From: CAYLZW01 sp964388085
GTDB taxonomy: Bacteria; Myxococcota; UBA727; CAYLZW01
Direction: 5' to 3'
Assembly: GCA_964388085.1 (NCBI GenBank)
Contig: CAYLZW010000131.1
Location: forward strand, 1 to 14,985
Length of the DNA: 14,985 bases
Within the stretch, counting starts at the first letter, position 1. Every line of letters begins with the position of its first letter. The translations under genes and the position numbers were made by a program. Shown here piece after piece: positions 1-8,209 of this stretch. The notes beneath the pieces were generated by a model. That model saw only the letters and a program-made list of their open reading frames with translations, was not told where the DNA came from and ran no database searches.

Positions 1-1551
<1,551 letters not shown>

Positions 1552-1569
1552 GACGAAGGGACGCGACGA

Positions 1570-2829
1570 GTGTTGAAGCTGCTCTCCCCCGGGCGCGTGC
1601 TCGCGTTCCTCGCTACGCTGGCCGCGATCTACTTCGCGTGGGGCGTCGTCTTCACGCCGGGCGGGACAGGCTCGAACGTCGTGCTCGGCCTGCTCATGGC
1701 CCTGGCCGCGCTCTACCTCGTCACGACCAACCTCGGCGCCTTCCTCGACGACACGTTCTTCTCGAAGGGCGATCGTGAGAGCGCCGAGCACGTGCGCTTC
1801 GCCGAGGCGCTCATCGACGAGGCCGCGGACGCGCTGAAGCGCGCGGACAAGGGCAAAAAGCCCCGGCTCGACGACGCCCAGAAGGCCGTGCTGGCCGAGG
1901 CCGTGGACGGGGCCCGTCAGGCGCTCGCCGATCACACGGCGCCCAAAGGCGAGGGCAAGCAGCAGGCGCCGCGATCGGACGCCCTGAAGCTACAGGTCGA
2001 GCGGCTCGATCGCGAGCTGCAAAACCTCCTCGGCAGCGGGCGGCGCACCTCCGTGCTCGCGCAGCTCCGCTCGCTCGGCATCGCCTTCGTCATCGCGCTC
2101 GCCTTGCGCGCCTTCGTCGTCGAGCCGTTTCAGATCCCGTCGTCGAGCATGGTGCCGACGCTGCTCATCGGCGACCATCTGTTCGTCGCGCGCTTCTGGT
2201 ACGGCATCTCGCTGCCGTTCGCGAGCGAGCCGACCTACCTCGCGCGCTGGTCGGTGCCCGAGCCCGGTGACGTCATCGTGTTCACGGCGCCGCCCTGGGT
2301 CGGCCCGAACTCGGGCGAGGACTGGATCAAGCGCGTCATCGCGCGCGAGGGCCAGACGGTGAAGATGCGCGCCGGCGTGCTCTACGTCGACGGGGAGCCC
2401 TACGCGCTCGTCGGCCCTGGCGAGGACGCGCGCTACCTCGACTATGACGAGGGCATGAACCGCTGGCACACCTCGCGCGCTCGGCACCAGCGCGAGCGGC
2501 TGCCCTCGGGGCGCGAGCACGACATCTATCTCGGGCAGACGACCGAGCTCGAGTGGCCGATCTTCGTGCCGGGGACCAAGCCGCACCTGACGGGCCTCGA
2601 CTGCAACGCCAACGAGTGTCGCGTGAAGGAGGGCTTCGTCTTCGTCATGGGAGACAACCGAGACAACTCGAGCGACGGGCGCCGCTGGGGCGCCGTGCCC
2701 ATCGACAACGTGAAGGGCAGGGCGCTGTTCATCTGGATGAGCGTCAACGGCTCCGAGCGCTCGGTCGAGGTGGGACGCTTCACGCTGCCGGAGTTCCGCT
2801 GGGAGCGTCTGTTCCAAAGCATCGAGTAA
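1570..2829 (+). CDS. lepB: Type I signal peptidase (LepB) with long N-terminal extension
   Basis: This inner-membrane serine protease removes signal peptides from exported proteins. The catalytic Ser193 lies in PSSSMVPTL, the general base Lys254 in DWIKRVIAREG, and the conserved box E, MGDNRDNSSDGR, starts at residue 360. The length of 419 aa exceeds the usual 250-330. The catalytic serine sits unusually far in because residues 1-165 hold two extra hydrophobic segments (about 9-29 and 36-57) and a charged, Ala/Glu/Lys-rich region (about 65-160), before the usual membrane anchor at about 167-185. A C-x4-C pair (Cys345, Cys350) could form a periplasmic disulfide. The start is GTG at 1570, with an AAGGG ribosome site at 1556-1560; a TTG at 1573 is the next codon. 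It lies 18 bp after lepA, presumably in one transcript. Catalytic identity is secure; the role of the extension is unknown. Confidence 0.96.
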   Translation: MLKLLSPGRVLAFLATLAAIYFAWGVVFTPGGTGSNVVLGLLMALAALYLVTTNLGAFLDDTFFSKGDRESAEHVRFAEALIDEAADALKRADKGKKPRLDDAQKAVLAEAVDGARQALADHTAPKGEGKQQAPRSDALKLQVERLDRELQNLLGSGRRTSVLAQLRSLGIAFVIALALRAFVVEPFQIPSSSMVPTLLIGDHLFVARFWYGISLPFASEPTYLARWSVPEPGDVIVFTAPPWVGPNSGEDWIKRVIAREGQTVKMRAGVLYVDGEPYALVGPGEDARYLDYDEGMNRWHTSRARHQRERLPSGREHDIYLGQTTELEWPIFVPGTKPHLTGLDCNANECRVKEGFVFVMGDNRDNSSDGRRWGAVPIDNVKGRALFIWMSVNGSERSVEVGRFTLPEFRWERLFQSIE

Positions 2830-2850
2830 GGGCCCGCGAACGCACAAGTC

Positions 2851-2870
2851 GATCGCCCTCGCGGGCGATC
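2851..2870 (+). terminator. Hairpin after lepB, putative terminator
   Basis: A perfect inverted repeat, GATCGCCC - TCGC - GGGCGATC (8-bp stem, 4-nt loop), starts 22 nt after the lepB stop. No T-tract follows (next bases CATCCCACAT), so it is not a canonical intrinsic terminator. It may still end the lepA-lepB transcript with a factor's help, or protect the 3' end of the mRNA. The palindrome is plain; the function is inferred from position. Confidence 0.55.
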
Positions 2871-2928
2871 CATCCCACATGCCTGCGTTGCTCGCTTCCC
2901 TGTGCCGCACACGCGGCGCGCATGCGCG

Positions 2929-2936
2929 CTAGGCTC
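2929..2936 (+). promoter_or_regulatory. CTAGGCTC box, possible -10 element for the 2942 gene
   Basis: The octamer CTAGGCTC contains TAGGCT (2930-2935), a TAnnnT-type -10 element. Its last T lies seven positions before the GTG at 2942, the distance expected between a -10 and a transcription start, so a leaderless mRNA is possible. The gene has no visible Shine-Dalgarno sequence, which fits. The same octamer occurs at 7705-7712, upstream of the Nudix gene. No convincing -35 was found at 16-18 bp. Confidence 0.35.
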
Positions 2937-2941
2937 ACGCC

Positions 2942-3817
2942 GTGCGCCTCCGACACTCCGTCGCCGCGATCGTCGTCGTCTCGCTGAGCGCCTGGCTGTG
3001 CTCCTCGGGAGCCCACGCGGGCGCCTGGACGAAGCGCGCCGGCGGCGGCTACCTGAAGCTCGGCTCGGCGACGTTCGTGTCCGACCACGGCTTCGATCTG
3101 CGCGGCGAGCAGGTGGACAGCGATCGCTTCCTGCTGCAGGCCGAGACCCTCTACGGCTACGCGGAGCTCGGCCTCACCGACGACGTCACCCTGCTCGGCT
3201 ACCTGCCCTACATCGTCGCCACGAACGCGCACGACTCCGGGGTGAGCTTTCACGCGCTCGGCCTCGGCGACGCGCTCGTGGGCGCGCAGCTCCGCGTGCT
3301 CACGTGGCAGAGCGTCGTCGTCAGCGGGCGCCTCGAGCTGAAGGCGCCGCTGTACCAGGGGGCGCCGAGCATCCAGGGGCGGCAGACCGCCAAGGTCCCC
3401 GGCTTCCCGCGCAGCGCCACGCTCTTCCCCGCGCTCGGCGACGGGCAGGTGGACCTGAGCGCCATGGGCTCCGTCGGCAGCTCCCTGCCTTGGGTCGACG
3501 GTTTCGTGACCGTCGACGCGGGCTACCGGCTGCGCACGGGCGCGCTCACCGACGCGCTGCTGCTGAACGCGAGCGGCGGCGTCTGGCTCCTTCCCGGCCA
3601 TCTGCTCGTCATGGCGAACGCGGCCTGGGTGGCCTCGCTGCCGAGCGCGGACGAGCTGCGCGTCACCGTCGGCAAGGGCTACTGGTCGTTCGGGCCGGCG
3701 GTGCTCGTGCCGGTGCGCGGCGGCCTCTCGCTCGAGGTGGGCGCCGACGTCGTCACGGCCGGGGTGAACGCCGCCGGTGGCTGGCAGGTCCAGTTTGGAG
3801 TGTCCTATGCGTACTGA
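2942..3817 (+). CDS. Predicted outer-membrane beta-barrel-like protein
   Basis: No named family is recognised. The 291-aa product has a Sec signal peptide (basic MRLRH, hydrophobic core at about 7-20, probable cleavage after AHA at residue 26). It is followed by many alternating short amphipathic stretches such as YLKLGSATF, AELGLTDDVTLLGYLPY, SVVVSGRLELKAPL and LSLEVGADVV, and it ends in QFGVSYAY with an aromatic terminal residue. That pattern is typical of small outer-membrane barrels inserted by the BAM complex. It could carry small molecules or be structural; the sequence does not say. The GTG start is chosen because it gives the signal peptide directly and sits just after a -10-like box. 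The 3' end overlaps the DUF547 lipoprotein by 11 bp, implying joint expression and perhaps joint function. Confidence 0.8.
   Translation: MRLRHSVAAIVVVSLSAWLCSSGAHAGAWTKRAGGGYLKLGSATFVSDHGFDLRGEQVDSDRFLLQAETLYGYAELGLTDDVTLLGYLPYIVATNAHDSGVSFHALGLGDALVGAQLRVLTWQSVVVSGRLELKAPLYQGAPSIQGRQTAKVPGFPRSATLFPALGDGQVDLSAMGSVGSSLPWVDGFVTVDAGYRLRTGALTDALLLNASGGVWLLPGHLLVMANAAWVASLPSADELRVTVGKGYWSFGPAVLVPVRGGLSLEVGADVVTAGVNAAGGWQVQFGVSYAY
3797..3800 (+). promoter_or_regulatory. Shine-Dalgarno GGAG for the DUF547 gene
   Basis: GGAG lies inside the last codons of the upstream barrel gene, 6 nt before ATG 3807. It fixes the start of the DUF547 lipoprotein within the preceding gene and indicates translational coupling. 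Confidence 0.75.
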
Positions 3818-4769
3818 TGCCGCTCGCGCGCGCTGCCGCCCGCGCCCCTCGCTCCGCGTCGCCGCCGTAGCGCTCACGACCTGCCTCGCGGGCTGCGTCT
3901 ACGTGGTGAGCGGTGACGAGGAGATGATCGACGAGTTCGCGCAGTTCAAGGCGCGGGGCGGCGAGTGTCTGCCGCGCCAGAGCGGCGACGGTGCCGACGG
4001 GGAGGGCCCGCTGAGCGAGGCCGACCGCTATCGCTGGCTGCTCTACCGCGGCCTGCTCGGGGAGGTCGTGGCGCCCTCGGGCTTCGTCCGCTACGGCGAG
4101 CTGAACGACGACGCCGAGCTGCTCGAGGCCGCGCGCCTGACCGTGCGGCAGATCGCCGACATAGACGCCACCCGCCTCGGCAGCGGCGCCGACAAGCTCG
4201 CGTTCTGGGTCAACGCCTACAACGCGCTGACGCTCGACGCGGCGGCCCGCGCGCTGGCCGAGGATCCTGCCTTCCGGGTGGACGCGAACAACTTCGCCTT
4301 CTTCGACCAGGAGGTCCACGTCGTCGGCGGCCATGTGCTCTCGCTGAACCACATCGAGAACGGCGTCATCCGCGGCGACGAGTTTCACCCCTCGGTGCTC
4401 GGCCTCGACGACGACGACAAGGCGCTCTTGCTGTCGCTGCACGACGATCTCTGGGCTGGCGCCGCGCCCGACCCGCGCTTTCACTTCGTCATCAACTGCG
4501 CCTCGCGCAGCTGCCCCTCGCTGCTCGGCGCGCCGCTCGGCGGCGACTCCCTCGAGAGCGTGCTCGAGGCGGCGACGCAGGCGTTCCTCGACGACGACGA
4601 GCGCGGCGCGGGCCCGGACGGCATCAGCCAGATCTTCGCCTTCTACTTCGCCGACTTCGAGGCGGCGGGCGGCGTGGACGCGTTCATCGGCCGCTACCGC
4701 GACCTCGACGAGGTGAACTCCGCGCGCTTCCTCGCGTACGACTGGGCGCTCAACGACGAAGGTCCCTGA
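3807..4769 (+). CDS. DUF547 domain lipoprotein
   Basis: This 320-aa protein has a lipoprotein signal peptide with lipobox LAGC (Cys30 as the acylated residue) and a DUF547 domain over roughly residues 75-300. Family hallmarks visible are KLAFWVNAYNALT at 130-142, a downstream SLNHIENGVIRG segment at 179-190, and the conserved cysteine block FVINCASRSCPSL at 227-239 (Cys231, Cys236). The biochemical activity of DUF547 proteins is not established, and the conserved Asn/Cys positions suggest but do not prove an active site. The start at 3807 is set by GGAG 6 nt upstream and overlaps the previous gene by 11 bp, so the two are co-translated. The lipid anchor plus a barrel partner suggests an outer-membrane or periplasmic pair. 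The next gene is convergent, 24 bp away. Confidence 0.88.
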   Translation: MRTDAARARCRPRPSLRVAAVALTTCLAGCVYVVSGDEEMIDEFAQFKARGGECLPRQSGDGADGEGPLSEADRYRWLLYRGLLGEVVAPSGFVRYGELNDDAELLEAARLTVRQIADIDATRLGSGADKLAFWVNAYNALTLDAAARALAEDPAFRVDANNFAFFDQEVHVVGGHVLSLNHIENGVIRGDEFHPSVLGLDDDDKALLLSLHDDLWAGAAPDPRFHFVINCASRSCPSLLGAPLGGDSLESVLEAATQAFLDDDERGAGPDGISQIFAFYFADFEAAGGVDAFIGRYRDLDEVNSARFLAYDWALNDEGP

Positions 4770-4793
4770 GGGGGGCTCCGCGTGCCGCGCGCG

Positions 4794-5504
4794 TCAGTCG
4801 GCCTCGTCGACGTACGTGCGCCAGAGCTGCGCGGGGACGAGCACGAGCCCGCCGCTGAGGCCGATCTGGCTGCGGAGGTCGTTCGTGGGGTCGGTGCCCG
4901 GCGGAGGCGGCGGCTGTACGAGCGCGATGGGCACCCGGACGCCGGCCTCCACGCGCACGCCGTCGAAGACACGAAAGCGCAGGCCGAGGGACAGCAGCAC
5001 GCCGCCGCTGAGGCCCGCGGACCCGGCGCCGGCGTCGCCCGGACCGAGGCCGATCTCGAGCGGGAAGCCGACGAAGCCGCCGACGCCGATGACCGCGACG
5101 GCGTCCGTGTCATCGAAGGCGTAGACCAGCGAGCCCGCCAGAAGCGGCTGCGCGAGCGGCCGGCTGCTGTCTTCTGAGGGCGCGTAGCTGAAGCCGAGCG
5201 CCTCCGGCCGGACGCCAAAGCCGAGGCCGAGCGGGATGTCGCCGTACAGGTGCGCCGTGCCCCCGTGGTTTCGCCCGTCCGCGTGGGGCCGGAAGCCGTA
5301 GCCGGCGCCGATGGCGAGCGCGAAGGGCAGGGGACCTCCCCCTCCCGCGGCCACCGGCGCGCCGCTCGGCTGGACGCCGCCGCCCTCGTCGTTAGACGGA
5401 GGGTCGTTAGATGGAGCTGCAGGGTCTGCGGCGTGCGCCACGCCGGCGCAGACCCCCACGACGACGAGGATGGCGAAGCGCCTGGAGCGTTCTCGTTGAC
5501 CCAC
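4794..5504 (-). CDS. Secreted beta-barrel-like protein, family not recognised
   Basis: This 236-aa protein has a Sec signal peptide (RERSRR, then a hydrophobic core, cleavage probably after AHA at residue 25). A Pro/Gly/Asn/Asp-rich linker of about 40 residues follows, then glycine-rich alternating stretches such as ALAIGAGYGF, GDIPLGLGFGV, VIGVGGFVGFPLEIGLG and GGVLLSLGLRFRV. These suggest an outer-membrane barrel or similar beta-rich envelope protein. A PPPPP run lies near the C-terminus. The start chosen is GTG at 5504; the frame stays open further upstream, but that part is Arg/Ser-rich, would bury the signal peptide and overlaps the divergent gene. A TAGGGC at 5520-5515 on this strand is a weak -10 candidate; no Shine-Dalgarno is visible. 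It is convergent with the DUF547 gene. Function unknown. Confidence 0.72.
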   Translation of the reverse strand: MGQRERSRRFAILVVVGVCAGVAHAADPAAPSNDPPSNDEGGGVQPSGAPVAAGGGGPLPFALAIGAGYGFRPHADGRNHGGTAHLYGDIPLGLGFGVRPEALGFSYAPSEDSSRPLAQPLLAGSLVYAFDDTDAVAVIGVGGFVGFPLEIGLGPGDAGAGSAGLSGGVLLSLGLRFRVFDGVRVEAGVRVPIALVQPPPPPGTDPTNDLRSQIGLSGGLVLVPAQLWRTYVDEAD

Positions 5505-5524
5505 TTGCCGAGAGGCCCTACAAC
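5496..5524 (+). promoter_or_regulatory. Sigma70-like promoter for the yfgM-bamB-like operon
   Basis: TTGACC (5496-5501), a 17-bp spacer and TACAAC (5519-5524) match the -35/-10 consensus at 5 of 6 and 4 of 6 positions. Transcription would start near 5531, giving a leader of about 70 nt before ATG 5599. The -35 box lies just inside the 5' end of the divergent gene that starts at 5504, so the two promoters must overlap. This is the best promoter match seen on the + strand. Confidence 0.55.
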
Positions 5525-5598
5525 CGGCGCCGCTCGAGGGGAAGCCCCAAGCTGCGTTGCGAAGCCGGCGGCGACGAGCCCGTCGGCGAAGAGACACC

Positions 5599-6411
5599 AT
5601 GGCCAAGAAGATCAAGCACCGTACGAAGTCCAAAGAAGAGCTCGAGGCGGAGAAGAAGGCCGCCGAAGAGGAGCGTGCGCGGCAAGCGGCCGGCATCCAG
5701 GACGAGTTCCAGGCCAAAGGCTTCGAGCTGGTCGACTGGGCGCAGCATCACCGGAACTTCATCCTCGCGGGCATCGGCGCCATCCTCGCGGTCGGCGTGA
5801 TCCTCACGATCGTCACGTTCGCGCGCGCCAACGAGGACGGCGCCGCGTCGGTCCTCTACGCCGAGGCCATGGAGACGTGGCAGGGCGAGGTGGGCCCGGA
5901 GCTGCCGGGGCTCAGCGACGAGACCAAGCTGCGCTTCGAGACCGCCACCGAGAAGGCGGAGAAGGCACGCGAGCAGTTCCTGAAGGTCATCAGCACGCAC
6001 CCTGACACGGGCGCGGCCGAGCTGGCGCACCTCTACGCCGGTCACGCCTCCATCGACCTCGGCGACTGGGACGCCGCCGTGAAGCACTACTCGGCCTACA
6101 TCGACGGCCGCGCGCAGGACGACGCGCTGCTGTTCGCGGCGCTCTCCGGCCGCGCCACCGCCCTCGAGTCGAAGGGCGACACGGACGCCGCCATCGCCGA
6201 TCACAAGCGCCTCCTCGAGCTGCCCGTGTCGCCGGCGAAGGACGCCGCCATGCTCGCGCTCGCGCGGCTCTCGCTCGCCAAGGGCGACAAGGCACAAGCC
6301 ACGGAGTACCTCGACCAGCTCGAGGAGCGGTTCCCGGAGTCGCCGATGTTGCAGAGCGTGGAGCCGCTCCGCGCCCGCCTCGGCGACGCCGGCGAGAAGG
6401 CCGCGGGCTGA
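5599..6411 (+). CDS. YfgM-like membrane-anchored TPR protein
   Basis: This 270-aa protein has a charged Lys/Glu-rich cytoplasmic N-terminus (residues 1-50, helical, possibly coiled coil at about 11-32), one membrane segment at about 53-75 and a periplasmic C-terminal part built of tetratricopeptide-like helices. TPR-like units are visible around AELAHLYAGHASIDLGDWDA, ALLFAALSGRATALESKGDT and AMLALARLSLAKGDKAQAT. E. coli YfgM has the same plan, associates with SecYEG and the chaperone PpiD, and is encoded directly upstream of bamB. Here too the next gene, 5 bp downstream, is a BamB-like propeller, which supports the assignment more than sequence detail alone. The start is ATG 5599, with GAAGAG 5 nt upstream; in-frame sequence further upstream is Arg-rich and unlikely to be coding. 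It could instead be a generic TPR protein. Confidence 0.82.
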   Translation: MAKKIKHRTKSKEELEAEKKAAEEERARQAAGIQDEFQAKGFELVDWAQHHRNFILAGIGAILAVGVILTIVTFARANEDGAASVLYAEAMETWQGEVGPELPGLSDETKLRFETATEKAEKAREQFLKVISTHPDTGAAELAHLYAGHASIDLGDWDAAVKHYSAYIDGRAQDDALLFAALSGRATALESKGDTDAAIADHKRLLELPVSPAKDAAMLALARLSLAKGDKAQATEYLDQLEERFPESPMLQSVEPLRARLGDAGEKAAG

Positions 6412-6416
6412 CGGCC

Positions 6417-7637
6417 ATGACGGCGAGCCGCAAGAGTCGGCGGAACGCGCTCGCGGCCTCGCTCGCCGCGGCGCTGGTCTTGCCGGCGGCCGCGCTCGCG
6501 GTCTCGCCGCAGGTCCGTCAGATCTACGCGCCGCTCTGGTTCGACGACGTCATCGAGCTCGGGCCGTGCCTGTTCACCATCGCGCTGCCCGCCAGCTTCG
6601 AGGAGCGCTGCATCCCGTGGACGCGCCGCGAGACCGCGGGCGCCGCGTTTCACGCGGCCACCGGCATCGTCGTCGTGGGCGGCAGCGACGGGCAACTGCA
6701 CGGGCTGAGCGGCGTCGACGGCAAGACGCTCTACGAGGTCAGCCTGCCCGGCAAGCTCGTGGCGCGCCCCACGCTCGTCGACGACGCCGCCTTCTTCGGC
6801 ACCGCGGACGCGCACGTGCTGCGCACCGACGTCACGAGCGGCCGCGTCCGCTGGGACGTCAGCGTCGACGCCGAGGTGCTCGAGCCGGTCACCGTGTTCG
6901 AGGACCTCGTCATCGCCATCACCGGCCTCGACACCGTGTACGCGTTCGATCGCAAGACCGGCGAGTCGCGCTGGGTCCACAAGCACCCGCTGCCCACCGG
7001 CATCACGCTGCGCGGGCAGGCGAAGCCCCTCGCCGTCCGCCTGCCGACACCCCAGGGGACGCAGGCGCGCGTCTACGTCGGGCACGCCTCCGGCCGCTTG
7101 ACCGTCCTCGAGGCCGACACCGGCCGCGTCCTCGACGAGTGGGGCCTCGCGACCGCCGGCGAAGACACGTTCCCCGACATCGACGCCGACCCGCTGCTGC
7201 ACGGCGACACCCTCGTCGTGGCCTCGCACGCGACCGGCGTGTTCGGCCTCGACCCGCTGACCGGCGCCACGCGCTGGAAGCTCGAGGAGAAGGGCGTCGT
7301 GCGGCTCGCGAGCGGCGGCCCGAACCTCATCGTCGCCGCCGGACCGGGGAAGGTGCTCGGCGTGCAGACGTCGTCCGGCACCGTGCGCTGGCGCTTCAGC
7401 TACGAGCGCGGCGCGCCCACGCGCCCGGTGGTCAAAGGCGGCCGGGTCCACATCGCCTCCGATCGCGGGCCGCTCTACGTCCTCGATCTCGCCTCGGGAG
7501 AGCCGCTGCAGTACTTCGGCTCCGGCCTCGGCTTCGCGGCGGACCTCGAGCTCGACGGTGACATGATGTTCGCCGTCAGCACGGCGGGCCGCTTGTACGC
7601 GCTCTCCAACGCCTTCGCCGGCCGCTTCCAGCAGTAG
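6417..7637 (+). CDS. BamB-like PQQ-repeat beta-propeller, exported
   Basis: This 406-aa protein has a signal peptide (SRKSRR, hydrophobic core, probable cleavage after ALA at residue 28) and a series of PQQ-type propeller blades, each with a strand pattern ending in a DxxTG-x-x-x-W-like turn. Examples are DVTSGRVRWDV, DRKTGESRWVHK, EADTGRVLDEW, DPLTGATRWKLEEKG and TSSGTVRWRFSY. BamB is the propeller subunit of the outer-membrane beta-barrel assembly machine. The gene order after a YfgM-like protein supports a BamB-type role, although other exported PQQ-propellers exist. Unlike E. coli BamB there is no lipobox cysteine after the signal peptide, so this protein would be soluble in the periplasm or held by partners. 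It starts 5 bp after the previous stop and is certainly co-transcribed. A hairpin follows the stop. Confidence 0.82.
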   Translation: MTASRKSRRNALAASLAAALVLPAAALAVSPQVRQIYAPLWFDDVIELGPCLFTIALPASFEERCIPWTRRETAGAAFHAATGIVVVGGSDGQLHGLSGVDGKTLYEVSLPGKLVARPTLVDDAAFFGTADAHVLRTDVTSGRVRWDVSVDAEVLEPVTVFEDLVIAITGLDTVYAFDRKTGESRWVHKHPLPTGITLRGQAKPLAVRLPTPQGTQARVYVGHASGRLTVLEADTGRVLDEWGLATAGEDTFPDIDADPLLHGDTLVVASHATGVFGLDPLTGATRWKLEEKGVVRLASGGPNLIVAAGPGKVLGVQTSSGTVRWRFSYERGAPTRPVVKGGRVHIASDRGPLYVLDLASGEPLQYFGSGLGFAADLELDGDMMFAVSTAGRLYALSNAFAGRFQQ

Positions 7638-7652
7638 AGCCCGCGCGCTGGG

Positions 7653-7678
7653 GCCCTCGCGAGCGCGCTCGAGAGGGC
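7653..7678 (+). terminator. Hairpin after the BamB-like gene
   Basis: An inverted repeat with 13-base arms and one mismatch starts 16 nt after the stop. The outer stem is GCCCTC/GAGGGC and the inner is CGAGCG/CGCTCG. There is no T-tract. It probably marks the 3' end of the yfgM-bamB-like transcript and separates it from the Nudix gene. Function inferred from position. Confidence 0.5.
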
Positions 7679-7704
7679 GAACTCGCCTTTGGCCGCGGAC
7701 CTCT

Positions 7705-7712
7705 CTAGGCTC
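7705..7712 (+). promoter_or_regulatory. CTAGGCTC box, possible -10 element for the Nudix gene
   Basis: This octamer is identical to the one at 2929-2936. TAGGCT (7706-7711) would place a transcription start near 7718, just before an ATG at 7722 and about 34 nt before the preferred ATG at 7752. No -35 is evident at the standard distance. Confidence 0.35.
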
Positions 7713-7737
7713 TGTCTCGTCATGCAGAGCGGCAAGC

Positions 7738-7741
7738 GGAG
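7738..7741 (+). promoter_or_regulatory. Shine-Dalgarno GGAG favouring the 7752 start
   Basis: GGAG lies 10 nt before ATG 7752, slightly long spacing. The upstream ATG at 7722 has no such element and its extra codons include AGA, rare in this genome. This is the main reason for preferring 7752. Confidence 0.5.
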
Positions 7742-7751
7742 ACAGAAGACC

Positions 7752-8204
7752 ATGCGCGTGGTCGCGGCGCTCATTCGGGCCGGCGGCCAGGTGCTGCTGA
7801 CCCAGAGAAAGCCCGGGCGCCACCTCGGCTTGTCCTGGGAATTCCCCGGCGGGAAGGTCGAGGCCGGCGAGTCGGACGCCGAGGCGCTCCAGCGTGAGCT
7901 GCAGGAGGAGCTCGGCGTCGAGGCGCGCGTGGGCTCGTTGTGCTTCGAGACCCGACACAACTACGGCTCGCGCGAGATGCATCTGCTCGTGTACCGCTGC
8001 CGCATCACCGAGGGCGTGCCGCGCGCGCTCGACACGCACGCGTGCGAGTGGGTCCCGGAGGCGCGCCTCATGGAGCGGAGCTTCCTGCCGGCGGACCTGC
8101 CGCTCGTGCACGGCATCGTGCAAGGCCTGGTGGCGCACGACGGTGACGAGGAGGAGGAGGACGAAGAGGTCCGTCCCGCGACCGTGGTGCGCAGCGCCGA
8201 CTGA
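7752..8204 (+). CDS. MutT-type Nudix hydrolase
   Basis: This 150-aa hydrolase belongs to the group that removes oxidised nucleotides such as 8-oxo-dGTP, or other nucleoside diphosphate derivatives. A complete Nudix box (G-x5-E-x7-R-E-x-x-E-E-x-G-V) runs over about residues 35-57, with the core RELQEELGV. It is preceded by the typical MutT N-terminus VVAALIRAGGQVLLTQRKPG and the LSWEFPGGK segment. The last 20 or so residues are a run of Glu/Asp, an unusual acidic tail absent from E. coli MutT. ATG 7752 is preferred; ATG 7722 would add 10 residues. The gene stands alone and is convergent with the lipoprotein gene ending at 8210, only 5 bp away. The family is certain; the exact substrate cannot be read from sequence. 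Confidence 0.92.
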   Translation: MRVVAALIRAGGQVLLTQRKPGRHLGLSWEFPGGKVEAGESDAEALQRELQEELGVEARVGSLCFETRHNYGSREMHLLVYRCRITEGVPRALDTHACEWVPEARLMERSFLPADLPLVHGIVQGLVAHDGDEEEEDEEVRPATVVRSAD

Positions 8205-8209
8205 CGCGC

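Noticed and set aside
1990..2910. A 306-codon - frame opposite lepB
   Set aside because: It is antisense to the catalytic part of LepB and has no domain or ribosome site.
2780..3877. A 365-codon - frame opposite the barrel-like protein
   Set aside because: It covers the lepB end, the intergenic hairpin and the barrel gene; composition is typical of antisense frames here.
7722..7751. An upstream ATG start for the Nudix gene
   Set aside because: It adds ten basic residues not typical of the family, includes a rare AGA codon and lacks a Shine-Dalgarno, whereas ATG 7752 has GGAG upstream. It stays possible if the mRNA is almost leaderless.
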